Below, piece after piece: positions 10,971-25,199 of a DNA stretch of 64,000 bases. Source of the DNA: Prostheceraeus crozeri. Lineage: Eukaryota > Platyhelminthes > Polycladida > Euryleptidae. Where the stretch lies: contig CAJQUW010007055.1 of NCBI GenBank assembly GCA_907163375.1, positions 186,001 to 250,000 of the forward strand. Reading direction: 5' to 3'. The position numbers and the translations under genes were made by a program. The notes under the pieces are model-generated. The model did not search any database and was not told where the DNA came from. It saw only the letters and a program-made list of their open reading frames with translations. Position 1 is the stretch's first letter, and each line of letters opens with the position of its first letter.

Positions 10971-13900
10971 ATGGTACATGATATCAAATTGCATTACAAA
11001 CGATCGTAAACGATCTATCGTACTTTCAAAGGAACTGATAATCAAGGCTCGCTTATATATGCATTAAAAAAGGACATGCAAAAATCTCACGCGAATTAGA
11101 GGTACTTCCAAATAACGCATTTTGTGGAGCATTATATCAATGATAATTTGACCAAGTTTCTACCTCCTGGGAGGTGGGTTTCTACCCCTTAACAAATGCA
11201 TCAGTGCTAAGATAGGACAGCGACACAGTCAGTGAAAAAATGCAGCTCTGAAAAACATAGCCAAAAATTGACTTTTTTCCTAATAATTCAAATAATGAAA
11301 AAACTAATATTATATTAGCTACTCTTGACTCTTACCTAATTTACCTTTTATCAAGTATCATATGTCAGAGAAATCCCGACACTTGGACACTTCCACTTCT
11401 TATATATTTTCAATCATGATTATAGTATGAAAACTAAATCCTAGGAGGTACTTTTCATTTTCATAAATGGCTGAAATTGTGTAACTCTTCCATTAAATTT
11501 AGAAAGTGATAATTGTAACCACCTGTTTCATTGCAAGTATTGCATCGCATATTCTAAGAAAATAAGGTTAATTTAACCTTATGCTTATAATCACGTTGCT
11601 ATTCCTATCCTAAGAGGAAAATCTAGGATAGAATTGACGGCAAAACTGATCAAGAAAAGTGAAAGTTTTATTCTTTCAACTGAAGGAGAGGTAAAAATTC
11701 ACTCACTGATAACTTTGGGAATTAAATAGAAATTTGTTTTATAAATAGGAGTTCACATGTCACGTTCATATGAATTCTATTAATAACACTGAAAATCAAA
11801 ATTGAATTATACCTCCTAGGAGGCATTTTTCGTCATATTCATATGCTTATAAAAAATGTAAATCTGGACTATTAATTTGGCATGGATGAGCATGGTATGA
11901 AATGCTTCCATACCGTTGCCATATGGAATTGATGGCCAAACTATGTCTGTATAACTCAAAACTATGGAAAAGCCATGAATCGAAGCAGATCTTTGCTGAT
12001 AAAAAAGACTCAACGTATTCGAGTTCTGATGATGAGGACCAACAAATATTGGATTTTATCGATGTTGTTGATCAAGCATTTACTATAGGCAACGGTTTTA
12101 CTGCTGGTATACTTCTTGTGCGTGGACTATATGAGAGCGCAGTGAAATCAACAGAAACTTGACCGGCAAAACTACTTTGAGTGAAATAGGCTCTTCAGTT
12201 TATGAAAATTAGTGAGTTGTAAGGCATGTTGATAAAATCATCCCAAACATTATAGGCTATATAGAAAAAATACTCTGCGAGAGGAGACTGAAAGGAAAGA
12301 GAAGACTGTGAGATTGAAGGACAACTAGTTCTTATTAATCTTTTCAACCAGCTTAATAGGAGAACCTCAAACTCAGTCATGATATAATTCAAAGACCAAA
12401 TGTGGCTGCTGAACACTTGAAATACTCCCGTGGATTCGATTCAGAAGAAACTGCCGACTGAGTCAACTGGATTTGAAGACGCCTGCTGGTACACACATGA
12501 ATTCTACACCATCGATTTTGAACTTTCTATATGAGCAACTCCCATCATGCAATAACATATTTCTCGAAGAAGGATCTAGGTGGAATCGAAAAAAGACACG
12601 AAGAAGGATTTCAAAATGCCTTGGGAAAATCAAAATAAATCAGTCGATGTAGAGATAATCAAATTCAACGCAAATGTTGGTCAACTGTTCTTTTGCAGAA
12701 ATTGATGAAAATATGTTATTTTTGTCAGCTCGGAAGGACTGCTCCTGAGATGAAGAAAGCACTGTACAGGCCTAATCAATGAGGATATGAAAATATTCTA
12801 CAGTAATTCTTTTTGATCACACTCACTTTCATTGAAATTTTTGTGAAGCTGTAGCCAACGTAGGCCTATTTAGACAAGAGGCCTATATGTATGACAATCA
12901 TTTTGCATCTAATAATGATGATACGGATATGTGTAGCCCATCATTATAAATCACTTGAAAATTTCTGAGTTGTAGATTGAGGTATCAGATCTACTGGTAC
13001 TAGCAATCTGCTATTTGATAGGCCTAGCAATATAGCTAACGTAGATTCCGTCATGCTTCATCCGCTATGCATCTTCATAGCTTTTCTATGTATTCAGCAT
13101 TGACTATCCCATGCTTCAACAACTTGTGACTGCCGGCAAATGCACCAAGAAGTAGGAATGTCTACGAAAAATATTACAACGAGAGAGTGGTGTTGAAAAT
13201 CAACGACACTGAGAATTATATTATATCGTGTTTGCATGGCTTGAACTTTATCGCATGTAATGGACGTGCATGAAGCATAATCTTGATAATTAATTAGTTT
13301 TTGAAGATAGATTTAAGTGATTTTTGATAAAATATGTTTAGAGATTTATCCGATGTTGACATATATCGTCATTTTCATTGATTTAGATTTAGAATATTGA
13401 TTACACTGAAATGTTAAAATTGGAAAATCACAAAAATGCCTTCTGGGAGTCAGTTTTGATATCAGAAATAAGTATGGGTGTTTACATAATCAGAAACTTC
13501 GCAAAAGGGTTCTGTAAAGAATTCTTTCGAAATTACTTAATTTCCTCTTTTTCGCAGCCGTCTATTGTCGAAAAAAATCCATTTTAGAAATATTTTGTCG
13601 TCTGGTCACTCGACATACGTGTAATTCTAATTCAGTAATGTCAGTTTCATTCATCATAAACAAACAAAATGACTGATCAACTGATACCTTCACATCTAAA
13701 TTGACGTCTACAACACTGTCTGTTTAATAAAAGATCGATTTTTTTCAACAATAAAGCTTAAATGTGATAATGATCTTCATTTACAAAAATACCTCCTAGG
13801 GTACTTTTAATAACAAAGTATTAAGTGTGGTGAAAAAAATTACAATGCGCATCAGATGAAGGCCTTGTGCACATTTTAGTAACTGTATGAAGTAGTCATA

Positions 13901-15660
13901 TTGACGCAAAAACCTAGGGCTCTTTTATTCGTGATGTACGATCTACCTCACATGACTTCAATTGCTATCTCACAAATACTTGAAAATATCTATATATTTT
14001 GGAATATTCAGATGAAGGAGATACCAGAAGTAAAAGTTTTAGTCTGATTTATTAGTTGGAAGCATGAAGGTTAAAGAAATGTCCTCAGTCACATCACAAA
14101 TTATAAAATGACATTCATTCTGCTCAATTTTCTAACGCTAGTTTTCTTGATTTTTCAACATTGTATTGAAACGGAATCTTCAAATCTATGCTATTTGTCT
14201 AAAACTGAAGCAATCTAAAACAACTGTTGTTGGTTACAATTATGTCTGATCATTATCTTGCAGAACGCAAAGTTAGTTGAGGTATAAATATGGTCTGATG
14301 CATTTGCGAATCGTTTAACAAAAAGCAAGAAAAAAGCCTCTTGTGAAGCACTCAGTCAAATTATCACTAATAGAGCACACGGTTTTTAGAGCTGTTAAAT
14401 CATATTTATATCTGACAATTCATTGAATCTTCCTAAAAATTACTGTGCAGCAAATTTTGCACATACTGAATTAGCTTCAACGTTTCTCACTGTTTTGACC
14501 AATTCGATAATCTTCGGGCTATAAACCATAAGTAATTCAAGTTTTGAAATCAATATTCTTAGAGCTTTGACCACCTCTTAATAGAACTCAAACACTGAAA
14601 AATAAAGCCAAGTAAGTCAATATATAAACCCTTTCTCGATGGTCAGAAATTTGAAGTCACATTTTTCGCCGTCACATTTACTAAGGTCAATTTACTTACT
14701 TTTAAGAAATGAACATTTGAATTTGGAAATTCCCAACGTGTTCTAATGATGTCTCAGTGAAGAATTCATACAGTATCATGAATGATGAATTCTCCACAAG
14801 CATGATCTTTATTATCTACTTCTAGTCTGAAGATAGAGATCGTAAATTGTTGGTTATGATGACGATCATAATTGAACGCTATATACTACTTATTGAAAAT
14901 AATGATCAGATCCCGAAAATTTATAACCAGTTTGAGGTCATTTACTAGGAATTTGCAAATAGTTATTAAATCCTAAACTATTTTGGGAGGTCTTTGAAAA
15001 GAGTCATAACAATTTCTATGTCAGCTTTCACGAAAGAATTCCTTCAAGTCATTTGAACAGTTGTAGGAATGTATGCTTTAGACGTAACAGCAATAAGAGT
15101 GGATATCAAAATGATAACATGAGAAGGGATCTGCTTTCTCTCCTATGACATGTGGGAGTTTGGAAGAACTTGAACTTAACCTTCCGCTGTCACAGATCTA
15201 GCCATTTATATCCTCTCAGAGATTCAGAAATAGCACGTAGGTCTTTTCCCAAATGACACAAGGAGACAGATCTTCAAACAAGCGATGTAACGAAGTGCTT
15301 GCATAACCAATTACGCGGACTGAAGATCATGCGATTGCAGCAGATCGTATCTCTCTTCAACAGAATTAATGTCGGTTCCTTTTTCTATATGATCAATTGC
15401 TTTAGGTGGCATTTCAGTGAGGATCGTGGAAAGCGGCTTCCGTGGTACATCGGCATTCAAATATTTCTATCAATTCAACAATTGCGTCATCACTTTCTGT
15501 CATTTTTCTCTCTTCCCTTTGCCATTTTTGAAATTGCTTCTTAGAAGACCCTCAGCTTGCGTAGCACACCGACATAGCCCTTCGAATAGATCATGAATAA
15601 TACATTCGAGCCATCAGTATGAGCGAACGATTTCGACGAAATAATCAAAGTTACTCAAAG
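10971..15660. other. Long stretch without recognised gene
   Basis: AT-rich DNA. An 86-codon acidic frame at 11,902-12,162 plus (SSSDDEDQQILDFIDVV) matches nothing I know. A short palindromic motif around CCTAGG, in the form ACCTCCTAGGAGGT or close to it, recurs at 11,161, 11,440, 11,811 and 13,791. Nothing else stands out. Confidence 0.4.
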
Positions 15661-16130
15661 TTAATCAGAGTGCTGCAGTGAGAGATCGATACAGACACGA
15701 AAATTCTCCTGATCGACTAAAAAGAGGCTTGTGTGGGTCGAGCCACGCAGCTGCTCTCTCTTTCTCTTTCTAAATGTTGTTGTATTTAGCTGCGTATTGA
15801 ATTCTTGCCCCAAGGTTACTTTGAAAGCTTCAAGGTCTGATGCGCCAAATAAACCGATTATTTTCTTTTCGTGTGTGAAATGAGATGGAACTAGTAGAAC
15901 ATCGGCATTCTTAGCTCCAATCCAATAGTTTTTGTATAAACTAGAATGCATAAAGCTTCTTGTCATGCATCATAAAGTTGCTCGATGAATTTTCATAAAA
16001 AGTGCTGTTATTTTTATGTCAGAAATCGCTTGCTTTGACAATTTTTCTGTGCTGTGCTGTGACGCAAAGAGAAGGGCCATTGAATCTTCAGCTTGAATCC
16101 TAAGAAAGTTGTACATGAAAGCGTAAACTA
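15661..16130 (-). other. Unrecognised open minus-strand stretch beside Tc1 copy 1
   Basis: Two adjoining minus-strand frames are open here. One, at 15,661-15,966 (101 codons), includes WIGAKNADVLLVPSHF and ends CIDLSLQHSD. The other runs out of the Tc1 end into this DNA (AEDSMALLFASQHSTEK). They could be remnants of a single gene or chance. No family recognised. Confidence 0.25.
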
Positions 16131-17453
16131 CAGATTGTTTCATAAAAAATGGATCACCCTTAAACATCGCCTTAACTTCAACTTTGTCTAACTCCGCCAA
16201 ACTTGAACGAATTTCTCTCAAATTTGGAAGATATGTCAGTTGTGCTTACTAATATCATTGTTGGAAGTTTCAAGCATGAATATTGAGTTGTTTTCCTGTC
16301 ATAGATAAAAAAGTAGTAGATAATTTGATCTTCATTTAGCAATGTTACACAAAATCATACCTCACTCTTATAAAATTACATTTGTTTCCTTTGTTATGTA
16401 ATATGTTGTTCTACAAGTCAAAAGGTATCAAGCAAAACAAAAATAAAAAAAATCGGTCAATCAGAGCCAGTATAGCACCATTATTCATCAACAATAATGT
16501 AACTGCTGCATGTGATTTACTGGACTTCATGTTCCATAGCTTCCTGACTTCGTTGCGGTGGTGTTGGCAGCACTCCTGATTGCTTTCAGCTAGAAATCTA
16601 TCTCTTACCGGTTGAAAACAATACAAAGCACAAATGAACAATAACGAGATCGCATTCACAAAAGGCAATTCACAAAAGAGGGCTCTGGCCGTCCACGCAA
16701 AACATCCAAACGTAGAGACCGCCTAATTTTGAGATTTGTTAAAGTTGATCCAAGTCTCTCGTTAACTGAGATGGCTGCACTAGACTTTTATACTAGACTA
16801 GACATTTACATCGTCCCCGGGTACAAGGTGGTGCGACTCTACTGATTTGGGCTGGCATTTGGACCAATGGCCGCTCTGAACTTCACATACAGCAAGGAAC
16901 CATGAATTCTGAACGCTATGTGAATGTTTTACGAATGAACATTGGCCAAATGACAGATCAACTTGGTGATCCATCGACTTGGTTATTTATGGATGATAAT
17001 GCTACGTGTCACAGGAGTATAATAGAATCAACTTATGCAAGTCTCAATTAGGGCTTAGGACATTATCTTGGCCAGCTCGTTCTCCTGATCTGAATCCCAT
17101 AGAAAATGTATTGAGTATTCTAAAACGTAACGATCGTCGTTCACTGCTACCTACAGATGGCGTATCACAACTTACGTCACTGTTAAAAAGAGAGTGGAGA
17201 AAGTTAGATCAGTCAAAAATCAACGATATCATCGAATCAATGCCTAGACGAATTGGTAATGTCATTGACAATAAGGGTAGGGCTACAAAATATCATCTTC
17301 TTAAGAACCGTTACTGCATCATAGCTAATCAGATTATATAAGGACATTTAAATATATCAGGGACATGAAATAACATGAAAAATGCTTTCTGTATCATACT
17401 TACGTTTTATTTAGTCAAATTTTGGGATGATCCACTTTTTATGAAACGGACTG
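16131..17453 (+). mobile_element. Tc1-like transposon copy 1, internally deleted
   Basis: This 1,323-bp copy is flanked by TA on both sides. Its ends are CAGATTGTTTCATAAAAAAT at the left and the complement of CAGTCCGTTTCATAAAAAGT at the right, the same termini as the full copy at 30,809. Inside are remains of the same transposase in the opposite orientation to that copy. Compared with it, two internal segments are missing: one just after the first ten codons (near 16,664) and one after the helix-turn-helix region (near 16,780). The third catalytic block SPDLNPIEN is present near 17,090. It cannot make its own enzyme but keeps both ends. Confidence 0.92.
16634..17341 (+). pseudogene. Tc1 transposase remnant (internally deleted)
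   Basis: It begins with the same MNNNEIAFTKG start as the intact gene of copy 2, then jumps over part of the N-terminal DNA-binding domain and most of the first catalytic block. The last 111 codons (17,006-17,341) stay open and include RSPDLNPIENVLSILKRN, with the catalytic Glu. This C-terminal part differs from the intact copy by few residues, plus a short C-terminal extension. The gene is dead through deletions and frameshifts. Confidence 0.88.
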
Positions 17454-20400
17454 TATAAGGCAAATTAAAGTTTTCAGTGCTGTCCAGCAAAGCGACGTGA
17501 CAGTCAAAACGACATCATCAGATCATCGGATATACCCACAGAATTAGACAGGTCGTCTCTTCTTCTGTTTGACTAGAAAGGAAGCATTGGAACATGTAAC
17601 GTTAATGAAATGGCACAATCTGCTGACATAATACCATAGCAATCGAACAATGAGCAGCCAGTTAAACATTAAACACGCCAAATTGTGGGAAGCTTCAGTG
17701 ACTGTTATCAACCGGATCACACAGCAAAGAGACACAGTCGATGTCAAGTTCTACAGAGAAGTTTGTGAACGTTTTTTCATGCGCCTGCTAACTTTTTTAA
17801 TAATGATTGGACTGCCCAACATCATCGAGAAGACTTTTCCGCAATGATCTGAATTCTTCGAATCTGAAGGAATCGTGGTGATCGGAGCATTTTGAAGGAA
17901 CTCACAGCAATCCGCAAGCGACGCACGACTATTTTTCCTATCTCTGTAAGGCATCAAAAATTTCTTTTTGCCCACTTATTAAGTTCCTGCATGTGCCATC
18001 GTTTTGAATCAGTTTGTACTTCTAGCAAAGTGATACGATTAAACAATCTAATTCTGTGGATATACCATATCACAGATACGAAGTACCTGCAGTCATGGTT
18101 AAATTGTCTCAATATTTAATATTTGATTCTGTAAACTTGATGAATTTTAGTTGGATTTTCATCATGAGCTGCGAATATCACACCGAATTTCTGCCCGACC
18201 CACTTACAAGTCTGTCTGTACACTACACTTGGCAAAGAGGTTCTGCAGATGATATTCTTAAATCATGAGTTCGAAAGTTTTTTGTTTGACAGAATAAAGG
18301 GTCGTAATTATTGCATTTTCAAAAATAGATCATGTAGCAGATGCGCAGCGCATTAATACATAACTTTCTTGAGTAAGGTCGATCGCTGATGGGGCGGAAA
18401 AATCGTGACGGTGTTGATCACGGTGCTGGTTCAACAATTCACTATACTGATATTTTCAATAATCTAATAACATAGTGTAAAGTGTAAAACATGTCTTTTT
18501 CCATCTCATTGAATAAACATTTTCAGTTACTCCTTTACAGCGTGGATGTAAAGAGAGAAACCTGAGGATGCTTTATGCAATAATCTATTTCGATAGTCTC
18601 CTTCCATCTGCATGATGTCTCGCATGGAAGAGCAAGTGATATGTTTAAAAGAATTTGTTTAGAATTGAGCCTCATGCTTTCTGAGCATTAGTCCATGTTT
18701 GCAACCACTGAACAACGGAATCACTGGCTGATATTCCCCTAGTTTCAATGAATTGATCAGAATTATTTTTGAAGTGCTTAAACAGTTGAAATAACACAAC
18801 TGTGTAATAAAATCTGAAAGACAATTTCAGAGAGATCATGTTGTTGTTTAACAGTAGAGGGTGTTTTCTTAGAGATGGATAAATGAGTCATTCTCTCTCT
18901 TATTAGTGTTATTGAGTTCATGCATGTAAACTTCCTTTACTCAACTTCTCCTGAGAAAGTTCATGATGGGAATTTCCAACAGCTGACAAGCGACACAAAT
19001 TTTTAGTTAGAAATGTTATGTACGTTTGAAATTCCGATACCGCTGCCAAATATTGTAGCGTGAAGATGTTGATTTATATAGCATAGGATTAGAAGATCGA
19101 CGTTTGTGAAAAGCTTCGTTCTGCTTCCGGTAGAGGCGGGATCAAACCAAAGACTTTTAAAATTGGCACACTAAATTCTTGCTTTAAAGATGGCGTCATC
19201 AATGTGCCAGCCACCTGTTGCAACGTAAAATGTGTTCTGCAATGTTCTCAAAAGTATCTAGCTCATACATAGCAACCTGTGGTGGCCCGCCGGAAATATG
19301 TAATAACGATTTTGGCATACGTTCAGTAGTCAATTTTCACAGAACGACAATTGATTTTTCTTTGATAATTGCTCCGCCATGCATTGCGTATTAAATACAG
19401 GTAATGGAGTAGGGATATGTAGGTAGTATATCGACTGAAAAAGTATCTGTATACAGTGAAAATTTTTATATGAAAAGATTCAGTTTTTTGCAGAGATTAC
19501 GTTCCCGTGGTCCAAATAATTATTTGAGCAATTTTAAAAAAAGTCAAAATTTTGCAAATTTATATACTACCGACATGAAGCTCTTTTGTAAGCAGTATGA
19601 AACAAGTTGGATATCAACTGTAAAAGTTGGAATGAATATTTGCTAATAAGCATCCTAACTAAGCGGAAATTAAGCTAATTTGCATGCGAATTTCATGAGC
19701 CGCATCATAATGGAAGTCTTCATTAAAAAGTCGAGATTTTACTTTGGTTTCTTGGCTGAAATTTCAAGTTTTTAATTCAATTTTCACCGGCATGATTTTA
19801 TGATTCACTAAATTCATGTTTCATTTCTTGAATCTGAATAGTGATGTGGACCCATTTACATCCTTCAAAGTTAATTGATATCATTGTCTTTAATTATGTG
19901 ATTTTGCTTTGGCAGTGGCAAGTTGCCTGTGATATGATCACGCTTAAGAAAATACTCTTGAAGTTGAGCATGAAAGTAATAGGAACCCATTGAATTGCTT
20001 ATTCACTAAGCATTAAATCTCCAAGGCTGTCATGACACTGAGAAACTGCAAAATACCATCATTCCTTATGCAATGCTATCATGATCATTCAATTCCGTTG
20101 TAATTTCTTCAAAACTGCAAAAATTTGCATATCTCACATTTGGTAACAAGACCCAATTAAATTCACCTCAAGTTCATTAATAAATTCGAAAGTGTATACA
20201 CATTGGGGATTCAATAAATGCGGAGTTACCACTCTACCTAATATACTTACTCTATGATACAGGGCGTTCACAAAATCTTTGCCATGCCAGTGAAAGAGCA
20301 TTATTTTCGAAACAAAATTTTGTACATAGATATGTCATATAACTGATATAGCTAAAACCTTTTTCAAAGTATTCAGTAAAGGTTTATCACAAAAGACCTC

Positions 20401-22399
20401 TATATTAATTCGATATATCAAACACAATGGTGCCTCTCAAGCCAAAGCTGGTCAGACGGTCAAGTTGATTGTCTTCCTAGGACTTGCAAAGCATGCATGC
20501 AGTGAATATTAAGTTGATTAGAATGACTACACCTGTAGAGTGTACACATGTATGTTCATAACTGAACTTCATTTCATGAGTAACGGTACGCCACCTAACT
20601 GTTCGTTCTTCCTACAAATTCCACTCTGCGATCTTCTTCATGCTTGTACCGTCTACGGTTGATAATCGGCAATTGACAGTGCTTTGGAGACCAAATAGTT
20701 TGACATGCCGATGTCTTTTTAAGATTTTCCTAGTTGATGACATCGGGATCTGTATTGACAATTGGAAAACGTTTCTTTTACTTTGTACTTAAATAACAAA
20801 ACGATGTTCATATTGTGAGTATATTGTCAACGAGAGGTACCTTTCACCAGCTGTCATCAAGCGTGCACGCTGGAATGATCTATTATTTGTAAAATTAAAG
20901 AATCTATGAAGTAACAAAGTGACAGTCAATAAGACCAGGGGAAGAAACTAAAACCCGGGCAGTTGCAACTTCATGACATGCTCTTTCTGGTTACACAGAT
21001 CTGGCTTGAAAGCTTTAATGCTACCAGCTTCCAGGACTTTCAATCTAGACTTTTACTTATCTTTTGCTTTATCGGTTGTGGATGATTTTGAACGTCCACG
21101 TATTGCTTGATCGCTCACAATGTCCCAATTTCAATCAATTTACATCTCCAGTACCTCAAAGTTATTGCACGCTGTGTTTCTTGATCATTTCTTGTACGAA
21201 ACAGGCGTGTGCTCTCCTCTCAATTTTCATAAGCAACTGTCCACGAAACCAAGTGCTCCTCCTCTTACTGTAATCGACTTCTGTTACTGAAAATTCTGAC
21301 AGGACTTACTTTTATTTTGCTTTGAATTATGATATTCATATAAAGCTGATTGTGAAAGTGTGTCGCAAAGCATATGCTGTCCAAACTCGTGTCTTCAAGA
21401 TGACTCAATCAGTGGCGTGATTTTCCTTTTAGCTTCTGTTTCTGATGTTCCTTACACACTGTATGGACAATATGAAGTTTCTAAGGCGCTTGCATTTTGA
21501 GATTATCAGAAATTCAGTCTGATATAGTCTTAATGCATTTTGCCAACTTCGAACAATGACAAGTCAATATTCTATTTGATAATTTTTCACTCTTTGCCTC
21601 TTGAATATTGAGCATTATAGATTCTCAAGGTCAAAGTTGGCAAGTGCAGCCACTTTGGTTGCCCACGCTTGGTCTATTTCAACAGTTTTAGTAAGACATA
21701 AACAATTTGATACCCCAACTGGAGCAAGGAAGGCTTATGTCATTGTCTTGGCTTTTAACTTGACCTATGCTGTTGCATTTCTACGCGTGTACTTAGAGTG
21801 TTATTGGAATCATGCATTGTTAGCACAAAGGTATTCACTACCAAACTTCGACTGGAATATAATTCTACTGAATGTGTTTCAAAATCGTTGCAAATAAGAA
21901 GTAACTTTGCTAGAAATCTAAAACAATATCGGCTGCGTTCTTGTTGCTTAGTCGTTTTAGTTGTTTCATTGTTTTCTCTGTTAGCTGCTTTCCTCAAAAG
22001 TCTTCTAACTGTTGTGAAAGAGGAATAAGATGAAGCCTTGTCTAATGAAAAACAGTATCTCCGTTTGATCATTGATCATGCATCATTCGTGCTGACCAAA
22101 GTGAACAAAACTAAGAATCAATATCAAAGTTTAGCAATATTTGGGTGTGTCAAACATTTGCTGAGGATGCTTACGATTGAATTAGGCCTATGTATGAAAT
22201 AGAAAAGAATTTCAAATGACAGCAATAAGTTCAAAATCATAGATGCAGTACGCATAAAAGCCAAAAAATTGATTTTTAGTTTTTTAAAAAAAGCAGTGTC
22301 TACTTGAGATGGTGAGGCATTCACAAACAGCATCTTGCTCTCAAATTGCAAGAAAGAATACATCGATCTTGTACTTTATCTTAGGATGGCTTAGGATGG
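17454..22399. other. Long stretch without recognised gene
   Basis: AT-rich DNA with scattered short frames. At 20,268 CAGGGCGTTCACAAAATCT looks like a possible transposon end, but no partner was found. Nothing else supported. Confidence 0.35.
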
Positions 22400-23640
22400 A
22401 GCTCAAGATTACAGACCAATATCTTTATTACCTATTTTGTCAGAGGTACTTGAGGTGATTGTTGCCAGCAAGTGGTTTCTGCCTAATGTGAAGGATAAAA
22501 TATCACCCAATCAATTCGCATATCTCCCTGGACTAGGGAAAGGAACCAATAATCCCTTACTTTGATGCATGGGAAAATATTAGAATCACAGAATTAAATA
22601 TTTTGTTTATCTGCTTTATTACGCGCAGATGAATCTAATTCTGTGATTAGAATATTTGGATTCTTCATCCCTTGGTGTCCAAATACTGACCATAGATCTA
22701 TCGGAAGCATTCGATAAACAAACTACGTAAACTATTTTGGATGCCTGTGTTCGGTTTGAAATACCAATACAAGCTTTTCGGTGGATATCCAACTATCTTA
22801 GCAATCGGTTTCAACGCGAGTGTATTGGGGATAATCGTTCTGGCTGGGCGAGTGTATCCAGTGGAGTGCCACAGGGAAGTGTGGTTGGCCCCATTCTGTT
22901 TTGCATGGCCACAAACACTCTCAGTCCCGCATATTCAAGTTCCATAATGATTAAGTTTGCGAATGATTTAACGTTTATTTCCATTTTCAAAGAAAGTCTG
23001 AAGATTATAGACTTTCCCTTGAATGGGAAAATATTGTGAATTGGGCTGCTTGTATTGAGCTAAGTATAATTTACTGTATGATAACTTGTTGTGTGATGAA
23101 CATTGTCACAAGTAAAACTATTTCCTTCAAAAATGTCTATTTGTCAGACAATGTGTTGTTGTGCAGTGTATCTTCTGTTACGATACTTGGCTGCATTATT
23201 TCGTGTGATCTGAAATGAAATTCCTACACTAACTTCTTGATGAAGAAATCTTTTAAGCGAATACTTGGATTTTGAATTTGCAAAGAGTTGACTGTTATTC
23301 AACCTTAATTCCCTCAGCATATTGTGCATTTATCCGTTCTACCATCACATATGCGCATCCGGTCTACTGTAACATCCCTCTACACCTGAAAAACAAGCTT
23401 TTGCGACTGGAAAAAAAGAATCTTGCGAATCATTGACGATCCTGAACTTGAATTCAAGTCTCTTTTTCATGTTTGTGATCAGATGTGTAATAAGCTATTT
23501 GAACAGATGCTGTCATGCCATGATCCTCCCTTAAGGGATCTTTTTGACGAGCGCGTCTTTCGGAAACGCAACGGCTGCCCCCTGAAAAGAAAGCGAATTC
23601 GTACGCAACGTCTTGCCAATAGTTTTATCAGATTCTGTCA
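22400..23640 (+). mobile_element. CR1/jockey-like LINE relic C: reverse transcriptase to 3' end
   Basis: The plus strand reads DYRPISLLPILSEVLEVIV at 22,408, then ISPNQFAYLPGLGKGT. A small hairpin-forming insert (AATATTAGAATCACAGAATT and its complement, 22,580-22,655) follows. Reading resumes near 22,690 with a motif A remnant (LSEAFDK), SGVPQGSVVGPILF at about 22,860, and FANDLT in the place of YADD near 22,960. Later blocks LGCIISCDLK and ENKLLRLEKK-type residues run to about 23,640. Frameshifts and stops are several. It is only distantly like relics A and B. Confidence 0.8.
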
Positions 23641-25183
23641 TTAGTGCAATAAAATGTCTTTCCTTCTATTTTAAGCTTGCAATTATTTTTATTGTTTATA
23701 TTTTCCTCATTTAATTGTGAATTGGTGTGATCAATCTGTTTGTGAATTTTTGAATTTTGTAAAATTCGACATGATTGTGATGTGTTCACCGACATGTTAA
23801 ACAAATATATGGCTTCATTCATTCAATAAACAACATTGCAACATCATTAGGTGAAGGCAAATTTCACAGGATAACATAGCTAGTAATTTCCCTAAATGAT
23901 AAAAAAGTTGCAAAAGTATTTTTCTTACCGTTTCATGTGGAGGAAATTGGATTTTGTGTTTTGGCAATCTCAGGATGCACCCAAGATTCTAGGCGTGCTG
24001 ACTCAAGATCTGGGCATACTCAAGATTAAAATATTGATCATAGTAGATTATACCTGCATCTAGAGGGTTCCATCAACTCTTGAAGCAATTACCAAAGCTG
24101 TGATTTGAAAGTTGAGGGCCATTCGAATGCAATCATTTATCAGTTCACAGTGATTGTCAGAATTCTTCACTGTTGCTGTTTAATTAAACACTGGACGTAC
24201 CCAGGCATGAAAAATGGGCTTGATTATGATGTAAGCACCCGCACAGGATACATTCTCTTTTTTATTTTTTTTAGAGTATCCACTTTATGTATATTTTTAT
24301 ATTTTTTATGTGCATGTCCATTCCATGCATGTCCATCCACTATATACACGCACGAATTTGTACCATTGCGCGTTTTGCTGGCGCCATTATGGTATGCCAG
24401 AATGGAGCATGTACTTATTATAACCATGCTATGAAGCTACGTATAAGTTATCTATCAATGATATTGGAGGTTAAAACCTAAGAACTCATCTGTGGATCCT
24501 TTGATTTCATTAAGGTTTATTTGTGGTGTAGGTGCAGGATGCTCAGGCCTCCACTCGGATTATGATCAAAAGCTTATTATGTTGTCAATTTTTTTGCAAT
24601 CGTTTACGTAATACAAGCTTAAGTGAAGAATGCGTATGTGAGTAATGAATTTAAATAATGCCGTAATTGCAATGATGCGCAAATATGACATGAACAAAAG
24701 GCCTACATACGTTATGTTCTTGCATTACTGTTTTTGCTTTGTAGTGCTGTGTTTTCAATGATTATAGATTCACAGCTTTGTATGCAACACAAATCATCTT
24801 AGGTTCATTCACGTGTCAGAATTGAGCATTGGCACTTGAGATTATATTTTCAAATATACACTGTAGGAAATGTATATTTCACTTGCTTCACTATTTCAAA
24901 AATGTCTACTCCTGGATCTGATTTTAGTGTCCATCCGAAACTAATCTTGGTCCAAGACTTGAGACAACGAATGAGAAGCTGATACTCACCAACACTTGTA
25001 CGTTAAATGATTTTTGAGATTCAACAACCATAAAACTTTCTTTCAACCCTCTTCATTTTTATCATTCTCATAATCAAGTTTACTACGGACATTTCTAGCA
25101 AAGTTTTGTAGCTTACCAAGAAATTATTTGCCATGGTAATAATTATCCAATGACGGAACCAGTTTCTACAATGTCATTATTAC
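23641..25183. other. No gene seen
   Basis: AT-rich DNA. Overlapping short frames around 24,105-24,480 on both strands look like chance. Confidence 0.35.
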
Positions 25184-25199
25184 ATTAAATTGCATGTTT

